A DNA stretch of 45,433 bases from an uncultured Bacteroidales bacterium (GCA_944323445.1 CALUSM010000021.1:1-45433), one strand, 5' to 3'. Counted from the stretch's first letter, positions 33,679 through 43,468 are shown. Numbers and translations are program-made. The notes: generated from the sequence alone by a model not told the origin.

Positions 33679-36276
33679 TTACTTAGCGTTGTTCTGCTGG
33701 AATTCCCTGAGATTCTGCTGGAATTCCTCTGCGGAGACAATCTTGAAGTCATCCACCTTCTGATACTGTTTTGCAGTACGGAAGGAAGTTCTGGACTTGG
33801 GCCTTGCCTCAGCTGCAGGCGCGAGGGAGAATCCGTTTGCAGGCTGGAGCTTGAAGGTGCTCTGTCTGCCGGAGGGAACTGATGCCTCGGTTCCGCTCCA
33901 TCCCTTGGTCAGGGTGAGCTCGGAATTGATGCGTTTGCCTCCTAAGTATCCCCCTCCGTAGTTGAGGTAGATGGCGTTGGGATACATGTTGTCACTGCCT
34001 AAAACGTAAGGTGCTACGGTAATGGTGTTTCTGTCGGAGGAAACTTCTACAGGGAACTCGAGGTTGCTGTTGTCGTCGGCTACGGAAACATAGCCTGCGT
34101 CGTTGAGACCTGCGAGGTAGTATACGTTGTCAGTCCATGCCTGGAGAGGATACATCCTGGCTGAGTTGAACGGAGCGTTTACGGTACCGTCGGCCTCAAC
34201 CTGGAGATACCACTTCGGTCCGAAGTCATAGAACAGCGAAGCAACATCGTAGGAGCTGTAGTCGGGGTTGCAGAAGAGCTCGTAAGGAGTTGTTGTGGCG
34301 AAGGTAGTGGGATAGTCGTCAGTGCTGTATCCGAATCCGAGGCAGAGCAGGCGGTTCTGGCCGCGTACCCTGGCGTTGAATGCCTCGGCCTCCATCTTGA
34401 ACTCATCGTAGAGGGCGTCCACTTCTTCTTTAGACATTCCAGCATAGTAGTCGTACACGTTGGAAGGAAGTGTCTCGGGATAGTCGTTGATGCCGTTGTA
34501 TACGGTCACCTTGATGGACTGAGGTCCCTCGCTTACGTATCCGCCGCTGTAGTAGTCGTAAACGGAAACATCGGCAGTCATTGTCCATTCACCGGTCAGC
34601 TGAGAGAACAGCTCTGAGTCAACTCTCTCGGCGTCGGGCAGATAGTCGGCGGTGTTGTCTGCGATGGCGGGTGAATTCTCATCAAGGACGTTGGGAGTCT
34701 GCTCGATGTTGTATGCGAGGACAGCCAGTCTTGTTGTCATACCGTCAATTGTAGAGAAGCTGAGGTTGAGTCCGTCAGCAGAGTTGATCTGAGCCACTTC
34801 TCCCTCGGACAGAGGGTTGCCCGATGCTGTGATGTCTGCGTATGTGCTGTACTGGAGAGCTGCTGCCCAGTCTCTCTCGTAGTTGGCGGCGTACATAGCT
34901 GATGCAACCTCTACGTTGCCGGTGTTCTTGATATTGAACCATACGGTGTAGGGATCATTGGGACCGTAAGGGTTGTCGATAGCGGTTACGGTCACGACGG
35001 GAGGCTCCAGAGTCTTTTCGGTCGTGCTGAACTCGATGTGCTGGAAAGACTGGGAGGTACCTTCCTCATTGCCCATGGCTGTCAGCAGGATATGGTAGTC
35101 TGACTGCTCCTGCAGGTAGAGGTATTCCGTGAGGTCAACCTCTACATTGCCCTCGAATGTCCTCGTGCCGAGCGTGAAGGAGGCGTAGTAGGAAGTGGTG
35201 AACCACTGGAGGTACTCCTCGTTTCCATCGAGCAGGTCGATAACCTGCTGATAGCTGGTCTCATCCATGATACATACGCAGTACTGTGTCACCTCGGGAT
35301 CCGGAGTGAACTTAATGATGCCTGTAACGGCCTGTACATTCGAGCAGTCTACTGTGACTGCAGCATCGAGGGGCTCCGGCTCACGTGCCCTGATCTGAGT
35401 CTTGTAGAAGAAGCCGGTCCAGTAGTCCTCCTCGTTGATGTCGCCTGAACCGCTGTAGAGGTCCTCCTGATAGCGCATCTCGTCGAAGAGAGCAGAATAC
35501 CAGCCTTCGCCCCAGCCGTACATCGACTCGCCCCAGGCAAACTCACCTACGAAGAATACCATAGGCTCACCGGGAACGATGGGGTCATGCAGCACGACTT
35601 CCTCACCGTATTCGTCGATATAGACCTGATTCTCGTCGTTGAATGTGATGGTGGTGTCGGATGTCATGTAGAGACCTCCGTTGGCCTGCAGCATGGAGGC
35701 GTCGGAAGATGCCAACCATCCGGATTTGTTGCTGTTGTACATAACGAGGTTTCCGTAGGCGAAACGGAGGACGTTTCCTTTCTCCTTAACGGACTCGGGC
35801 ATTTTTACGTGAACTGAGAATCCGTCATATTCGGTTCCGAGAAGAGTTACGTCGTCCTCGTAGTCGGTAGTAGAGAAATCCACTGTTATGACCTCACCGA
35901 AATACTGGTCTTCAATGGTGGTAGCCGCTACGTAGAGGGTGTAGTCGGTTATCGCCTCAAGACCTGTGACGGTGATAGTGTTCTCTCCGTCAACGCACTC
36001 GGCGGTGGTTCCGCTCATGAAAAGGACATCTTCTGTCTGTTCGGCCTCGGGAGTCCCGGAGAAAGCCGCGAAAGCTATTTCGGTGATGTCCGATGTGGTG
36101 ACGGTGAAAGTAGCGCTTTTTGAATCTGATGAAGTAAAAGCCACTTCAATAGTGGGCTCTTCGACTTCCGGAATAGGCTCCGGCTTCTCTTCTTCAACGG
36201 GTTCCTTACACCCGCTCAGGCCAGCGCAGGCCAGTGCGAGACCTGCGAACAAGGGCAAAAAATGTTTGATTTTCAT
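33679..36276 (-). CDS. large surface lipoprotein with FN3-like repeats, function unknown
   Basis: An 865-residue lipoprotein with lipobox Cys23 (CAGLSGC) followed by a Glu/Pro spacer (EPVEEEKPEPIPEVEEP). The N-terminal 90 residues form a fibronectin-III-like sandwich (GLEAITDYTLYVAATT), and similar beta segments recur at about 315-400 and 430-520. The C-terminal half (from about 545, LTGEWTMTADVSVYDYYSGG) resembles beta-barrel or calycin-like domains found in Bacteroides lipoproteins of unknown role. Very acidic and rich in Tyr and Thr. The last 70 residues are basic and low in beta propensity. It is divergent from a TPR/AraC regulator across 168 bp, which is therefore a candidate regulator. 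Confidence 0.65.
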   Translation of the reverse strand: MKIKHFLPLFAGLALACAGLSGCKEPVEEEKPEPIPEVEEPTIEVAFTSSDSKSATFTVTTSDITEIAFAAFSGTPEAEQTEDVLFMSGTTAECVDGENTITVTGLEAITDYTLYVAATTIEDQYFGEVITVDFSTTDYEDDVTLLGTEYDGFSVHVKMPESVKEKGNVLRFAYGNLVMYNSNKSGWLASSDASMLQANGGLYMTSDTTITFNDENQVYIDEYGEEVVLHDPIVPGEPMVFFVGEFAWGESMYGWGEGWYSALFDEMRYQEDLYSGSGDINEEDYWTGFFYKTQIRAREPEPLDAAVTVDCSNVQAVTGIIKFTPDPEVTQYCVCIMDETSYQQVIDLLDGNEEYLQWFTTSYYASFTLGTRTFEGNVEVDLTEYLYLQEQSDYHILLTAMGNEEGTSQSFQHIEFSTTEKTLEPPVVTVTAIDNPYGPNDPYTVWFNIKNTGNVEVASAMYAANYERDWAAALQYSTYADITASGNPLSEGEVAQINSADGLNLSFSTIDGMTTRLAVLAYNIEQTPNVLDENSPAIADNTADYLPDAERVDSELFSQLTGEWTMTADVSVYDYYSGGYVSEGPQSIKVTVYNGINDYPETLPSNVYDYYAGMSKEEVDALYDEFKMEAEAFNARVRGQNRLLCLGFGYSTDDYPTTFATTTPYELFCNPDYSSYDVASLFYDFGPKWYLQVEADGTVNAPFNSARMYPLQAWTDNVYYLAGLNDAGYVSVADDNSNLEFPVEVSSDRNTITVAPYVLGSDNMYPNAIYLNYGGGYLGGKRINSELTLTKGWSGTEASVPSGRQSTFKLQPANGFSLAPAAEARPKSRTSFRTAKQYQKVDDFKIVSAEEFQQNLREFQQNNAK

Positions 36277-36330
36277 GGTGTGAATAAGTTAAAAAAATAA
36301 TAAAATTGTGTGCAGTTCGTTTTTCCCATA

Positions 36331-36338
36331 CAAAATTA
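36331..36338 (-). promoter_or_regulatory. -7 promoter box of the large lipoprotein gene
   Basis: TAATTTTG on the minus strand matches TAnnTTTG, 54 bp before the ATG at 36276. No clear -33 element. Confidence 0.4.
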
Positions 36339-36382
36339 AGAAACCGTTTTCTGAAATGCCATTCACGCAGTTTTTAAATAGT

Positions 36383-36439
36383 GACATTACATATATTTTA
36401 CATTTTGTAATCTCATTTTATAAAAAAACACTACCTTTG
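36383..36439 (+). promoter_or_regulatory. promoter and palindromic operator of the TPR/AraC regulator
   Basis: TACCTTTG at 36432-36439 lies 5 bp before the ATG. Upstream, ATTAC (about 36386-36390) and GTAAT (about 36407-36411) are the arms of an AT-rich inverted repeat that would suit a dimeric regulator, possibly the adjacent AraC protein itself. A TTTG at 36404-36407 is 24 bp from the -7 box, slightly too far. Confidence 0.4.
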
Positions 36440-36444
36440 AAATT

Positions 36445-38130
36445 ATGAATAAAGTTCAAACAATCATTGTTGTGGTGATGTGTCAGACGCTGGTGCCCGT
36501 GCTGTCTTCCTGTTCTGATTCCAGAAAGCAGGAAGATCTGCGGAAGTACTCTGAGCTGTACGTGCATTACTGTAGGGCAGGAACGTTCGACAGTCTGGCG
36601 ATGGATGCAGGGAGAGTGTTTGCGGCGAGAAATGACGGTATGGACCGTCGGCTGGTACTGCTTTCAGGCCTGCATTCCGCGCAGGCTGCGATATTTCTTG
36701 ACAACTATCCGGAAGCCGAAGCTTATCTGGACACTCTTTCGGAATTTGACTGCTGGCAGGATTACCCTGAGCTTTCCGCCATGTTCAACGGGATTCAGGC
36801 CTCGTATGAGATAAAGGCAGGTTTCGACTACCCTGCGGCGCTGGCGCATCTGATAGATGCGCTCAACTGGTTCCGCGAAGACGGTAACGTTCTGAATGCA
36901 TGCAATGCCCTGCACAATATCAGTATGATTTATTTTTACAGGAGGGACACTGTCGGCCTCAAGTATGCGAGGGAGGCTATGGATATAGCTTTTGAGAATC
37001 CTGATGACCCGTATCTTATGTGTTCTGCAGAAGTGGTGATGGCGATGATGCTCCTGATTAAAGGCGACTATTCCGGTGCGGAGCGGTATGCCCTTGATGC
37101 GAAGAGAATCGCAGACAAGGAGAAATATTCTCTTGTACTCCCGCGCATCTACATGGTTCTAGGAGAGGCCGCCCTGCATCGTGGGAACATAGCCCTCTCG
37201 GAGGACCTTTTCAAGAAAGGTTTCGCTGCGGTGGGGAACAGTGACCTGGATTTCTACTTTGAGCTGGCGATTCCTTATGGGCGGATGCTGATTGAGTCCG
37301 GCAAGTTTCAGGAGGCCGAGGAATTTCTTGCTGGTACTCTAGGGGCGGTCAACAGCCATAACAGTGTCCGCTATAGATACGTGGTGTTGGAACTGCTGTC
37401 CGAGCTGGCCGAGGCCGAGGGCGATATTCCCGAGGCTTACCGATATTATAAAGGCGCGTCGTTGTCCAAGGACAGCCTGCTCAATGTCGACAAAGAGACT
37501 TCTTTCAACAATCTTCTGGACCTGTACGAACAGGCTTCGCTGCAGGGTCTCATCCGAAAACGGCAGTATGACATATATTTCACCCTGTTCATCTGTATTC
37601 TCAGTCTGCTGACGTGTGCTGTAATTTTCTCCAGGTACATGCGTCAGAGAAGGCTCAACAAGGAACTTGTCCAGCGCAATCAGGAATACCTGAAAAGAAA
37701 CGATATGCTCAGGAAATATATGGAGAGGGAATCCGTACAGGCCGGCAGCAGGACTTCTGCTTCTGCTGACTCTACGGACGAGGATCTGTTCGGGCGGCTG
37801 GAGAAAATAATGCGCGAGGAGCATGCCTACCGATCCAACGACATTTCCCTGGACAAGCTGGCATCTATGCTTGGAACCAACAGGACATACATATCGCGTG
37901 TAATCAACCGTTATGCCGATAAGTCTTTCTGGGGCTATGTCAATATGTACCGGATAGCGGAAGCGACCGAAATACTTTCGGATCCTGAAAAGGATGTTCA
38001 GATTAAGAACATCTATGAGATCCTCGGGTACAATTCGGCCGCCTCTTTTTTCCGGGTGTTCCGCGATGAGACCGGTATCTCTCCCTCAAAATACAGGGAG
38101 GAGGTCCGGAAAATGAAAACTAAAGCATGA
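36445..38130 (+). CDS. membrane-bound TPR sensor with C-terminal AraC-type DNA-binding domain
   Basis: A 561-residue one-protein sensor. The N-terminus has a signal-like segment with a possible lipobox Cys23 (PVLSSC). Residues about 30-370 are TPR helices outside the cytoplasm. One membrane helix lies at about 376-398 (YFTLFICILSLLTCAVIFSRY), followed by a basic coiled coil (RRLNKELVQRNQEYLKRND). The C-terminal AraC domain (about 458-555) has the first helix-turn-helix ISLDKLASMLGTNRTYISRVI and the second KNIYEILGYNSAASFFRVFRDETGISPSKYRE. This layout is typical of Bacteroidetes regulators that sense periplasmic ligands. It is divergent from the large lipoprotein. Its stop overlaps the convergent DJ-1 gene by 11 bp. 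Confidence 0.85.
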   Translation: MNKVQTIIVVVMCQTLVPVLSSCSDSRKQEDLRKYSELYVHYCRAGTFDSLAMDAGRVFAARNDGMDRRLVLLSGLHSAQAAIFLDNYPEAEAYLDTLSEFDCWQDYPELSAMFNGIQASYEIKAGFDYPAALAHLIDALNWFREDGNVLNACNALHNISMIYFYRRDTVGLKYAREAMDIAFENPDDPYLMCSAEVVMAMMLLIKGDYSGAERYALDAKRIADKEKYSLVLPRIYMVLGEAALHRGNIALSEDLFKKGFAAVGNSDLDFYFELAIPYGRMLIESGKFQEAEEFLAGTLGAVNSHNSVRYRYVVLELLSELAEAEGDIPEAYRYYKGASLSKDSLLNVDKETSFNNLLDLYEQASLQGLIRKRQYDIYFTLFICILSLLTCAVIFSRYMRQRRLNKELVQRNQEYLKRNDMLRKYMERESVQAGSRTSASADSTDEDLFGRLEKIMREEHAYRSNDISLDKLASMLGTNRTYISRVINRYADKSFWGYVNMYRIAEATEILSDPEKDVQIKNIYEILGYNSAASFFRVFRDETGISPSKYREEVRKMKTKA

Positions 38131-38710
38131 GGGCCTTGGCGACTGTTTCCGCAGTTCCGGCTCCTGCAATGTATTCCAGAATCTTAAGTCCGAACGCTAC
38201 CGCGTGACCGGGACCGCTGGCGGAGATGATGTTGCCGTCGGCGACAACTCCCTGGCGCTGGTCGATGATGGTCACGCCCTTGGCTGTCAACTCCGGTTCG
38301 AATCCCTCATAGCATGTCATTCTGAGACTTCCTCTGTCCCTGACTGCCGCCTCCAGGGGCAGCTGGGAGAGCACCAGGCCGGGGGCAGCGCAGATTGCCG
38401 CCACTATGCCGCCTTCAGCGAAATGCTTCTGCATTTTGTTCATGAGCGGGGTGCAGGCGGCCAGGTTGGATGTGCCGGGCATGCCGCCGGGAAAAATCAT
38501 TATATCCTCCTTCCGGATGTCATCGAGAGAGTATCGGTCCAGGGTGCATTCGGCATTGACGCTGATGCGCTGGGCACTGGTGACCGTGAGGCTGTCACTG
38601 ATGGAGATGAGGTTGAGCTCGACACCTCCTCTGACGAGGATGTCTGCGGGGGCCATGGCTTCTGTTATCTCGAAGCCCTCGGCCAGGAATAGGAATGCGC
38701 GTGAATTCAT
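38120..38710 (-). CDS. DJ-1/PfpI family protein (YajL/DJ-1-like)
   Basis: A 196-residue cytoplasmic protein with the full DJ-1 fold. The nucleophile Cys107 lies in AAICAAPG, the nearby Glu14 in LAEGFEITE keeps it acidic, and FPGGMPGTSNL and DGNIISASGPGHAVAFGLKI are family signatures. Members are proposed to repair glycated or oxidised proteins or to degrade glyoxals. It is the last gene of the galactose operon, 44 bp after galM; a link with sugar-aldehyde stress is an inference. It overlaps the convergent AraC gene stop. Confidence 0.88.
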   Translation of the reverse strand: MNSRAFLFLAEGFEITEAMAPADILVRGGVELNLISISDSLTVTSAQRISVNAECTLDRYSLDDIRKEDIMIFPGGMPGTSNLAACTPLMNKMQKHFAEGGIVAAICAAPGLVLSQLPLEAAVRDRGSLRMTCYEGFEPELTAKGVTIIDQRQGVVADGNIISASGPGHAVAFGLKILEYIAGAGTAETVAKALML

Positions 38711-38754
38711 AACAGTTGGTGTTTTAAGTCTTAAAAATTTGAGCGTGCTTTCAG

Positions 38755-39744
38755 TCAGGCGAAGAGCCTGAAGATGACGGTGCGGAAGCAGGTCTCTCCG
38801 GGGCGCAGTACGCAGGACGGGAAGTCAGGGTGGTTGGGTGCGTCGGGAAATCCCTGGCACTCTATCGCCACTCCGTCGTAGTCCCGGTAGGAGCGGCCGG
38901 ACTTGCTGACGGGGGAGCCGTCGAGCCAGTTGCCGGTGTATACCTGTGCTGCGGGCTGGTCGGTCCAGATTTCGAGACGGCGGCCTGAGACGGCTGAGCT
39001 GAGCTCTGCGGCAAGTTTCAGGCCGGGGGCACCGTCGAGTACCCAGCAGTTGTCATAGCCCTTGCCGTAACGCAGGGCGGGGAAGTCGGCCTTGATGTCG
39101 CGGCCTATGGGCTTGGCTGTGCGGAAGTCCATGGGAGTGCCCTCTACGGGGGCGAGCTCTCCGGTCGGTATCAGGGATTCGGATGTTACGAGCCAGCGGG
39201 AGGCGTTGACCTTCAGCATGTGGTCCAGGATGGAGCCGCTGTCCTCTCCGTCGAGGTTCCAGTATGTGTGGTTGGTAAGGTTGAGGATTGTGGGGGCGTC
39301 GGTAGTGGCCTTGATCGAGAGGGTCAGGGAATTGTCCTCGCTCCAGGTGTAGGTGGCCTCCACGTGCATGTTTCCAGGATAGCCCTGGTCGCCGTCGGGG
39401 CTGTCAAGGGTTAGGATGACTTGGCTGTCAGATATCTGATCGGCCTTCCACAGCCGGTTGGAGAACCCGTCCGGTCCCCCGTGCAGCTGATAGTCCGGAT
39501 GGTTCTTGACGAGCTGATATTCCTTGCCGTCGAGTGTGAAGCGGCCGCCGTCTATGCGGTTGGCGAAGCGGCCGGGTATCTTGCCGGCGCAGGGACCGTC
39601 GGCGAGGTAGCTCTCCTCGTCGCGGTATCCCAGCACCACGTCTCCCATCACACCGTTGCGGTCGGGGACTACTATCGAGACTATGCCGGCGCCTCTTTCG
39701 GTCAGCATCACCGATGCGCCGCTCTTGTTGATCAGATGTATCAT
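38755..39744 (-). CDS. galM: aldose 1-epimerase (galactose mutarotase)
   Basis: A 329-residue enzyme that interconverts beta- and alpha-galactose so that galactokinase can use it. Seen: GRFANRIDGGRFTLDGKEYQL, YQLHGG (substrate His), LTNHTYWNLDG (catalytic His), and the C-terminal AIECQGFPDAPNHPDFPSC with the catalytic-base Glu region. No signal peptide, so cytoplasmic. It starts 2 bp after the galK stop, a clear coupling. Confidence 0.94.
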   Translation of the reverse strand: MIHLINKSGASVMLTERGAGIVSIVVPDRNGVMGDVVLGYRDEESYLADGPCAGKIPGRFANRIDGGRFTLDGKEYQLVKNHPDYQLHGGPDGFSNRLWKADQISDSQVILTLDSPDGDQGYPGNMHVEATYTWSEDNSLTLSIKATTDAPTILNLTNHTYWNLDGEDSGSILDHMLKVNASRWLVTSESLIPTGELAPVEGTPMDFRTAKPIGRDIKADFPALRYGKGYDNCWVLDGAPGLKLAAELSSAVSGRRLEIWTDQPAAQVYTGNWLDGSPVSKSGRSYRDYDGVAIECQGFPDAPNHPDFPSCVLRPGETCFRTVIFRLFA

Positions 39745-39746
39745 GG

Positions 39747-40898
39747 CTATTCGAGTTTGCGGGCACCGTCACTGATTACTACAGGGTAGACCTTGGGCTC
39801 GTGGCCGAACTTGGCTGCGTACTCCTTCTTTGCCCTGGCGATGAAACCGTCGTACAGCTCGTCCTTGACCAGATTGATGGTGCAGCCGCCGAAACCGCCG
39901 CCCATGACTCTCGAGCCTGTCACGCCGCACTCGCGGGCAATGTCGTTGAGGAAGTCCAGCTCCTCGCAGCTTACCTCGTAGAGCCTGCTCATGCCGTGGT
40001 GGGTCTCGTACATCTTCTGTCCCACTGTCTCGTAATCATCGCGCTCCAGGGCATCGCAGACATCCAGCACCCTCTGAATCTCCTCAATCACGTACTCGGC
40101 CCTCATATAGTCCTCATCGGACACCACTCCGCGTACCTCGGAAAGCATCTTCATGTCCACGTCACGCAGATATTCCACTACCGGATATCCGGCAGCCTTG
40201 ACCGCAGCCACCACGTGTTCGCATGATGCGCGGCGCTTGTTGTAGGCCGAGGAGGCCAACTCGTGTTTCACCACCGAGTCGAGCAGCACCAGGCGGTAGC
40301 CCTTGGGATGGAATGGATAGTACTTGTACTCCATTGTGCGGCAGTCCAGGCGCATCAGGCTTCCGGCCTTGCCGAAAATGGAGGCGAACTGGTCCATGAT
40401 GCCGCAGTTGACCCCGCAGTAGTTGTGCTCGGTGCTCTGACCGATGCGGGCCAGCTCGAACTTGTCAATGCCGAGACTGAACATATCGTTCAGGGCAAAT
40501 GCGAAGGTACTTTCAAGGGCTGCCGAGGAGGACATGCCCGCTCCGAGGGGCACGTCGCCTGCAAAGGCGGCGTCAAGGCCCTTGAGCACGCCGCCGCACC
40601 TTTTTATGGTCTCCCTGCATACTCCGAATACGTAGCGGGCCCATGAAGCCTCAGGGGCATCGGTCTCGGCGAAGCCGAACTCGGCGTAGTCATCCAGGTC
40701 CACCGAGTAGACCCGTACCTTGTCAGTGCCGTTGAGGCGGATCTCTGCCATCATGCCCTTGTCGATGGCTCCGGGGAATACAAAGCCGCCGTTGTAGTCG
40801 GTGTGCTCGCCGATAAGGTTGATCCTGCCGGCGGAGGCATAGAATGTGCCGTTGGCGCCGAAGCGCTTTACGAACTGTGCGTGAATTTTCTCTTTCAT
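39747..40898 (-). CDS. galK: galactokinase
   Basis: A 383-residue GHMP kinase that phosphorylates alpha-D-galactose at C1 in the Leloir pathway. Motif 1 GRINLIGEHTDYNGG (24-38), the ATP-binding motif VPLGAGMSSSAALE (116-129), the catalytic Asp169 in GVNCGIMDQFASIFG and motif 3 GSRVMGGGFGGCTI near the C-terminus are all present. It lies 19 bp after the GH2 gene and 2 bp before galM. galT and galE are not in the window. Confidence 0.97.
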   Translation of the reverse strand: MKEKIHAQFVKRFGANGTFYASAGRINLIGEHTDYNGGFVFPGAIDKGMMAEIRLNGTDKVRVYSVDLDDYAEFGFAETDAPEASWARYVFGVCRETIKRCGGVLKGLDAAFAGDVPLGAGMSSSAALESTFAFALNDMFSLGIDKFELARIGQSTEHNYCGVNCGIMDQFASIFGKAGSLMRLDCRTMEYKYYPFHPKGYRLVLLDSVVKHELASSAYNKRRASCEHVVAAVKAAGYPVVEYLRDVDMKMLSEVRGVVSDEDYMRAEYVIEEIQRVLDVCDALERDDYETVGQKMYETHHGMSRLYEVSCEELDFLNDIARECGVTGSRVMGGGFGGCTINLVKDELYDGFIARAKKEYAAKFGHEPKVYPVVISDGARKLE

Positions 40899-40917
40899 AA
40901 GTCAGTGTATGCTTTAA

Positions 40918-43437
40918 TTATTGTTTTACAGATTTGGTTTTCAGCACCCCGTCGCGCAGACCGTCGGCGGAGGCGGTGAGGGTGATACGTCCAGGCTTCT
41001 CCTTGCTCTGTACGATGACCGTGAGCATGCCGCCGAAGGCGCTCATTTCGGGGATGTGGAAGAGTTCGAGGCAGGTCGGATCGCCGTTGGCCACTGCCCT
41101 GAACTCACCCGCTCCGGAGACGTCGAAGCGCACCTTGCGGGAGTCGAGGGGGCAGAGATTGCCGTCCCGGTCCACTATGCGGACGGTCACGTAGAGCAGG
41201 TCCTTGCCGTCGGCGGAGATGCTTTCACGGGTCGGGAGCAGCTCTAGGGCATACGGCTCTCCGGCGGTGCGGATGCTCTTCTGCATCGCCTTGTTGCCCT
41301 CTGAGTCATAGGCTACTACGGTGAGCTCTCCCGGTTCATAGCAGACATTGTTCCACATCAGTCGGAAGCGGTGCTGGAGGGTACTGTCGCATTTCTCTCT
41401 GACGCCCAGGCTCCTGCCGTTGAGGAAGAGTTCGGCCTTGGGGTAGGAGGTGTAGACAAATACAGGGGTAGCCTCGCCTTCGCGGCCCTCCCAGTTCCAG
41501 TGCGGAAGGATGTGAAGGGTGGGGCTGTCCTGATTCCAGACGCTGCGGTAGAGCCAGTAGCGGTCCTTGGGGATGGACGCCAGGTCAATGATGCCGAACA
41601 TAGAGCTGTGGTTGGGCCAGGCATCGGTGTCGTAGGGCGATGGCTCTCCGAGGTAGTCGAAACCGGTCCAGACGAACTGTCCCATCGTCCAGGGATAATC
41701 CTCCGCGAGGGCCAGATCATCGTCGGGCACGTTGGACCAGGAGCAGTACTCGAGGTCGTATGAAGAGCTCTGATGGTCCTCGTAGAGAGCATCGTACTTC
41801 TTCTCCACGGGGAATTTGTACACGCCTCTCGAGCTGACGGTCGAGGAGGTCTCGCTGCCCAGGAGCACTTTCTGGGGCAGGGTCTCATAGCCCTCAACAT
41901 AGCGGTGGGCGCGGTAGTTGAATCCGGGCACATCGAACACGGCTCCGAATCCGTTGTGCAGTATCGCGTCTATCTGGTCCATGCCGCACGTGACAGGACG
42001 GGTGGGGTCCTCGCGGTGGCAGATGTCCTGCAGGAAGGTGGCCACTTCATAGCCGCCGGGAGTCCATTGGGTGGGCACCTCGTTGCCGACGCTCCACATC
42101 ACGACGGATGGATTGTTGCGGTAGTGGTGCAGCATGTTGACCATGTCGCGCTCGGCCCATTCGTCGAAATAGCGGTGGTAGCCGTTGAGGCATTTGGCCA
42201 CGTCCCATTCGTCGAAATTCTCCACCATCACCATGAAGCCCATCTCGTCGCAGAGCTGGATAAGCTCGGGCGCGGGCATGTTGTGGGTGGTGCGGACGGC
42301 GTCGCAGCCCATGTCCTTGAGCATGGTCAGCTGGTGGCGGAGGGCCGAGGTGTTTACGGCCGCTCCGAGGGGGCCGAGGTCGTGGTGCATGCAGACGCCC
42401 TGGAACTTGCGGTTCACTCCGTTGAGGTAGAAACCGGTCTCGGGGCGCACCTCTATGCTTCTTATTCCGAATGTCGTGGTGTAGGTGTCTACCAGCTCTC
42501 GCTCACCGGCTGCGTTTTGTGTGTATACTTTGGAGTATGCGGTGTAGAGAGTGGGGTTCTCAGGGGACCATAGCGAGGGCTGCCCGACGGTCACCTTCTG
42601 GTCGAGGACGGCTGTTCCGCCCTGGGCAAGTGCCTGTTGAGCGCCTGTAAGGCTCTCTATCGAGGTCACTACGCTGCCGGAGGCATCCCGGATGTCGGTA
42701 ATCAGGGCTACGATGTCCTCGGTCGTGATGCCCGCTATCTCGGTGCGGATATTGACAGAGGCCTGCTGCATGGAGGGGTTGAGCTCGGAGGTGATGTAGG
42801 TGCCCCATACCGGTATGTGCACTTTCTGGGTCTCGATCAGCCATACGTTGCGGTAGAGTCCCGCTCCGGGATACCAGCGGGAGGACTGTGGACGGTTCTC
42901 GAGCCGGACGCGCAGCTCGTTGTCCTGCCCCTCGGGGTTGAGGAAGGGTGTGATGTCGCAGTAGAAGGAGTTGTAGCCGTAGGGCCAGAAGATTACCTCC
43001 TGTCCGTTGACATAGACCCGGGCCTCGCTCATGGCCCCGTCGAAGAGCAGGGTTGCCTTCATGCCCGGAGTCACCTCGAGTGTCCGCCTGTACCAGCCGA
43101 CACCCACGTATGGCAGACCTCCCGTGCGTCCGGTCTTGACCGTGGCGGTCTCCTCTCCGTTCTGGACGACGGCGACGGTCTGGAGGTCATTGTCCCTGCT
43201 GAAGGGACCGTAGATGGCCCAGTCGTGGGGAATAGTGACGTCCTCCCATGCCTCGGAGGAGTCGCCCTTGTGGAACTGCCAGCCCTTGTCCAGGAGGACG
43301 GTGCTGCGCATCTCCTCCACCTGCCGGATATCCCGTGAGGCGGAACGCCTGTTTGCGAATAACAGGAACAGAATCAGCAGAAGGGCCGTTACGGCCACCG
43401 CCTGCAGTATTATCGTCAGAGTCCGTCTGTTGCTCAT
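40918..43437 (-). CDS. GH2 family beta-galactosidase, N-terminally membrane-anchored
   Basis: An 839-residue glycoside hydrolase. Order: N-terminal hydrophobic helix (9-27, IILQAVAVTALLLILFLLF) after basic residues and with no obvious cleavage site, the sugar-binding jelly roll (WQFHKGDSSEAWEDVTIPHDW), an Ig-like domain, the TIM barrel (about 335-620) and C-terminal beta domains. The acid/base is Glu453 in WSVGNEVPTQ and the nucleophile Glu529 in LLGSETSSTV. GFYLNGVNRKFQGVCMHHDLG is the usual GH2 barrel entry. Beta-galactosidase is inferred from the operon (GH53, galK, galM); other GH2 activities are possible. 31 bp after the GH53 gene. Confidence 0.88.
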   Translation of the reverse strand: MSNRRTLTIILQAVAVTALLLILFLLFANRRSASRDIRQVEEMRSTVLLDKGWQFHKGDSSEAWEDVTIPHDWAIYGPFSRDNDLQTVAVVQNGEETATVKTGRTGGLPYVGVGWYRRTLEVTPGMKATLLFDGAMSEARVYVNGQEVIFWPYGYNSFYCDITPFLNPEGQDNELRVRLENRPQSSRWYPGAGLYRNVWLIETQKVHIPVWGTYITSELNPSMQQASVNIRTEIAGITTEDIVALITDIRDASGSVVTSIESLTGAQQALAQGGTAVLDQKVTVGQPSLWSPENPTLYTAYSKVYTQNAAGERELVDTYTTTFGIRSIEVRPETGFYLNGVNRKFQGVCMHHDLGPLGAAVNTSALRHQLTMLKDMGCDAVRTTHNMPAPELIQLCDEMGFMVMVENFDEWDVAKCLNGYHRYFDEWAERDMVNMLHHYRNNPSVVMWSVGNEVPTQWTPGGYEVATFLQDICHREDPTRPVTCGMDQIDAILHNGFGAVFDVPGFNYRAHRYVEGYETLPQKVLLGSETSSTVSSRGVYKFPVEKKYDALYEDHQSSSYDLEYCSWSNVPDDDLALAEDYPWTMGQFVWTGFDYLGEPSPYDTDAWPNHSSMFGIIDLASIPKDRYWLYRSVWNQDSPTLHILPHWNWEGREGEATPVFVYTSYPKAELFLNGRSLGVREKCDSTLQHRFRLMWNNVCYEPGELTVVAYDSEGNKAMQKSIRTAGEPYALELLPTRESISADGKDLLYVTVRIVDRDGNLCPLDSRKVRFDVSGAGEFRAVANGDPTCLELFHIPEMSAFGGMLTVIVQSKEKPGRITLTASADGLRDGVLKTKSVKQ

Positions 43438-43468
43438 TGCGCTATATTGTCTTAGTTACTGTCTTTCT

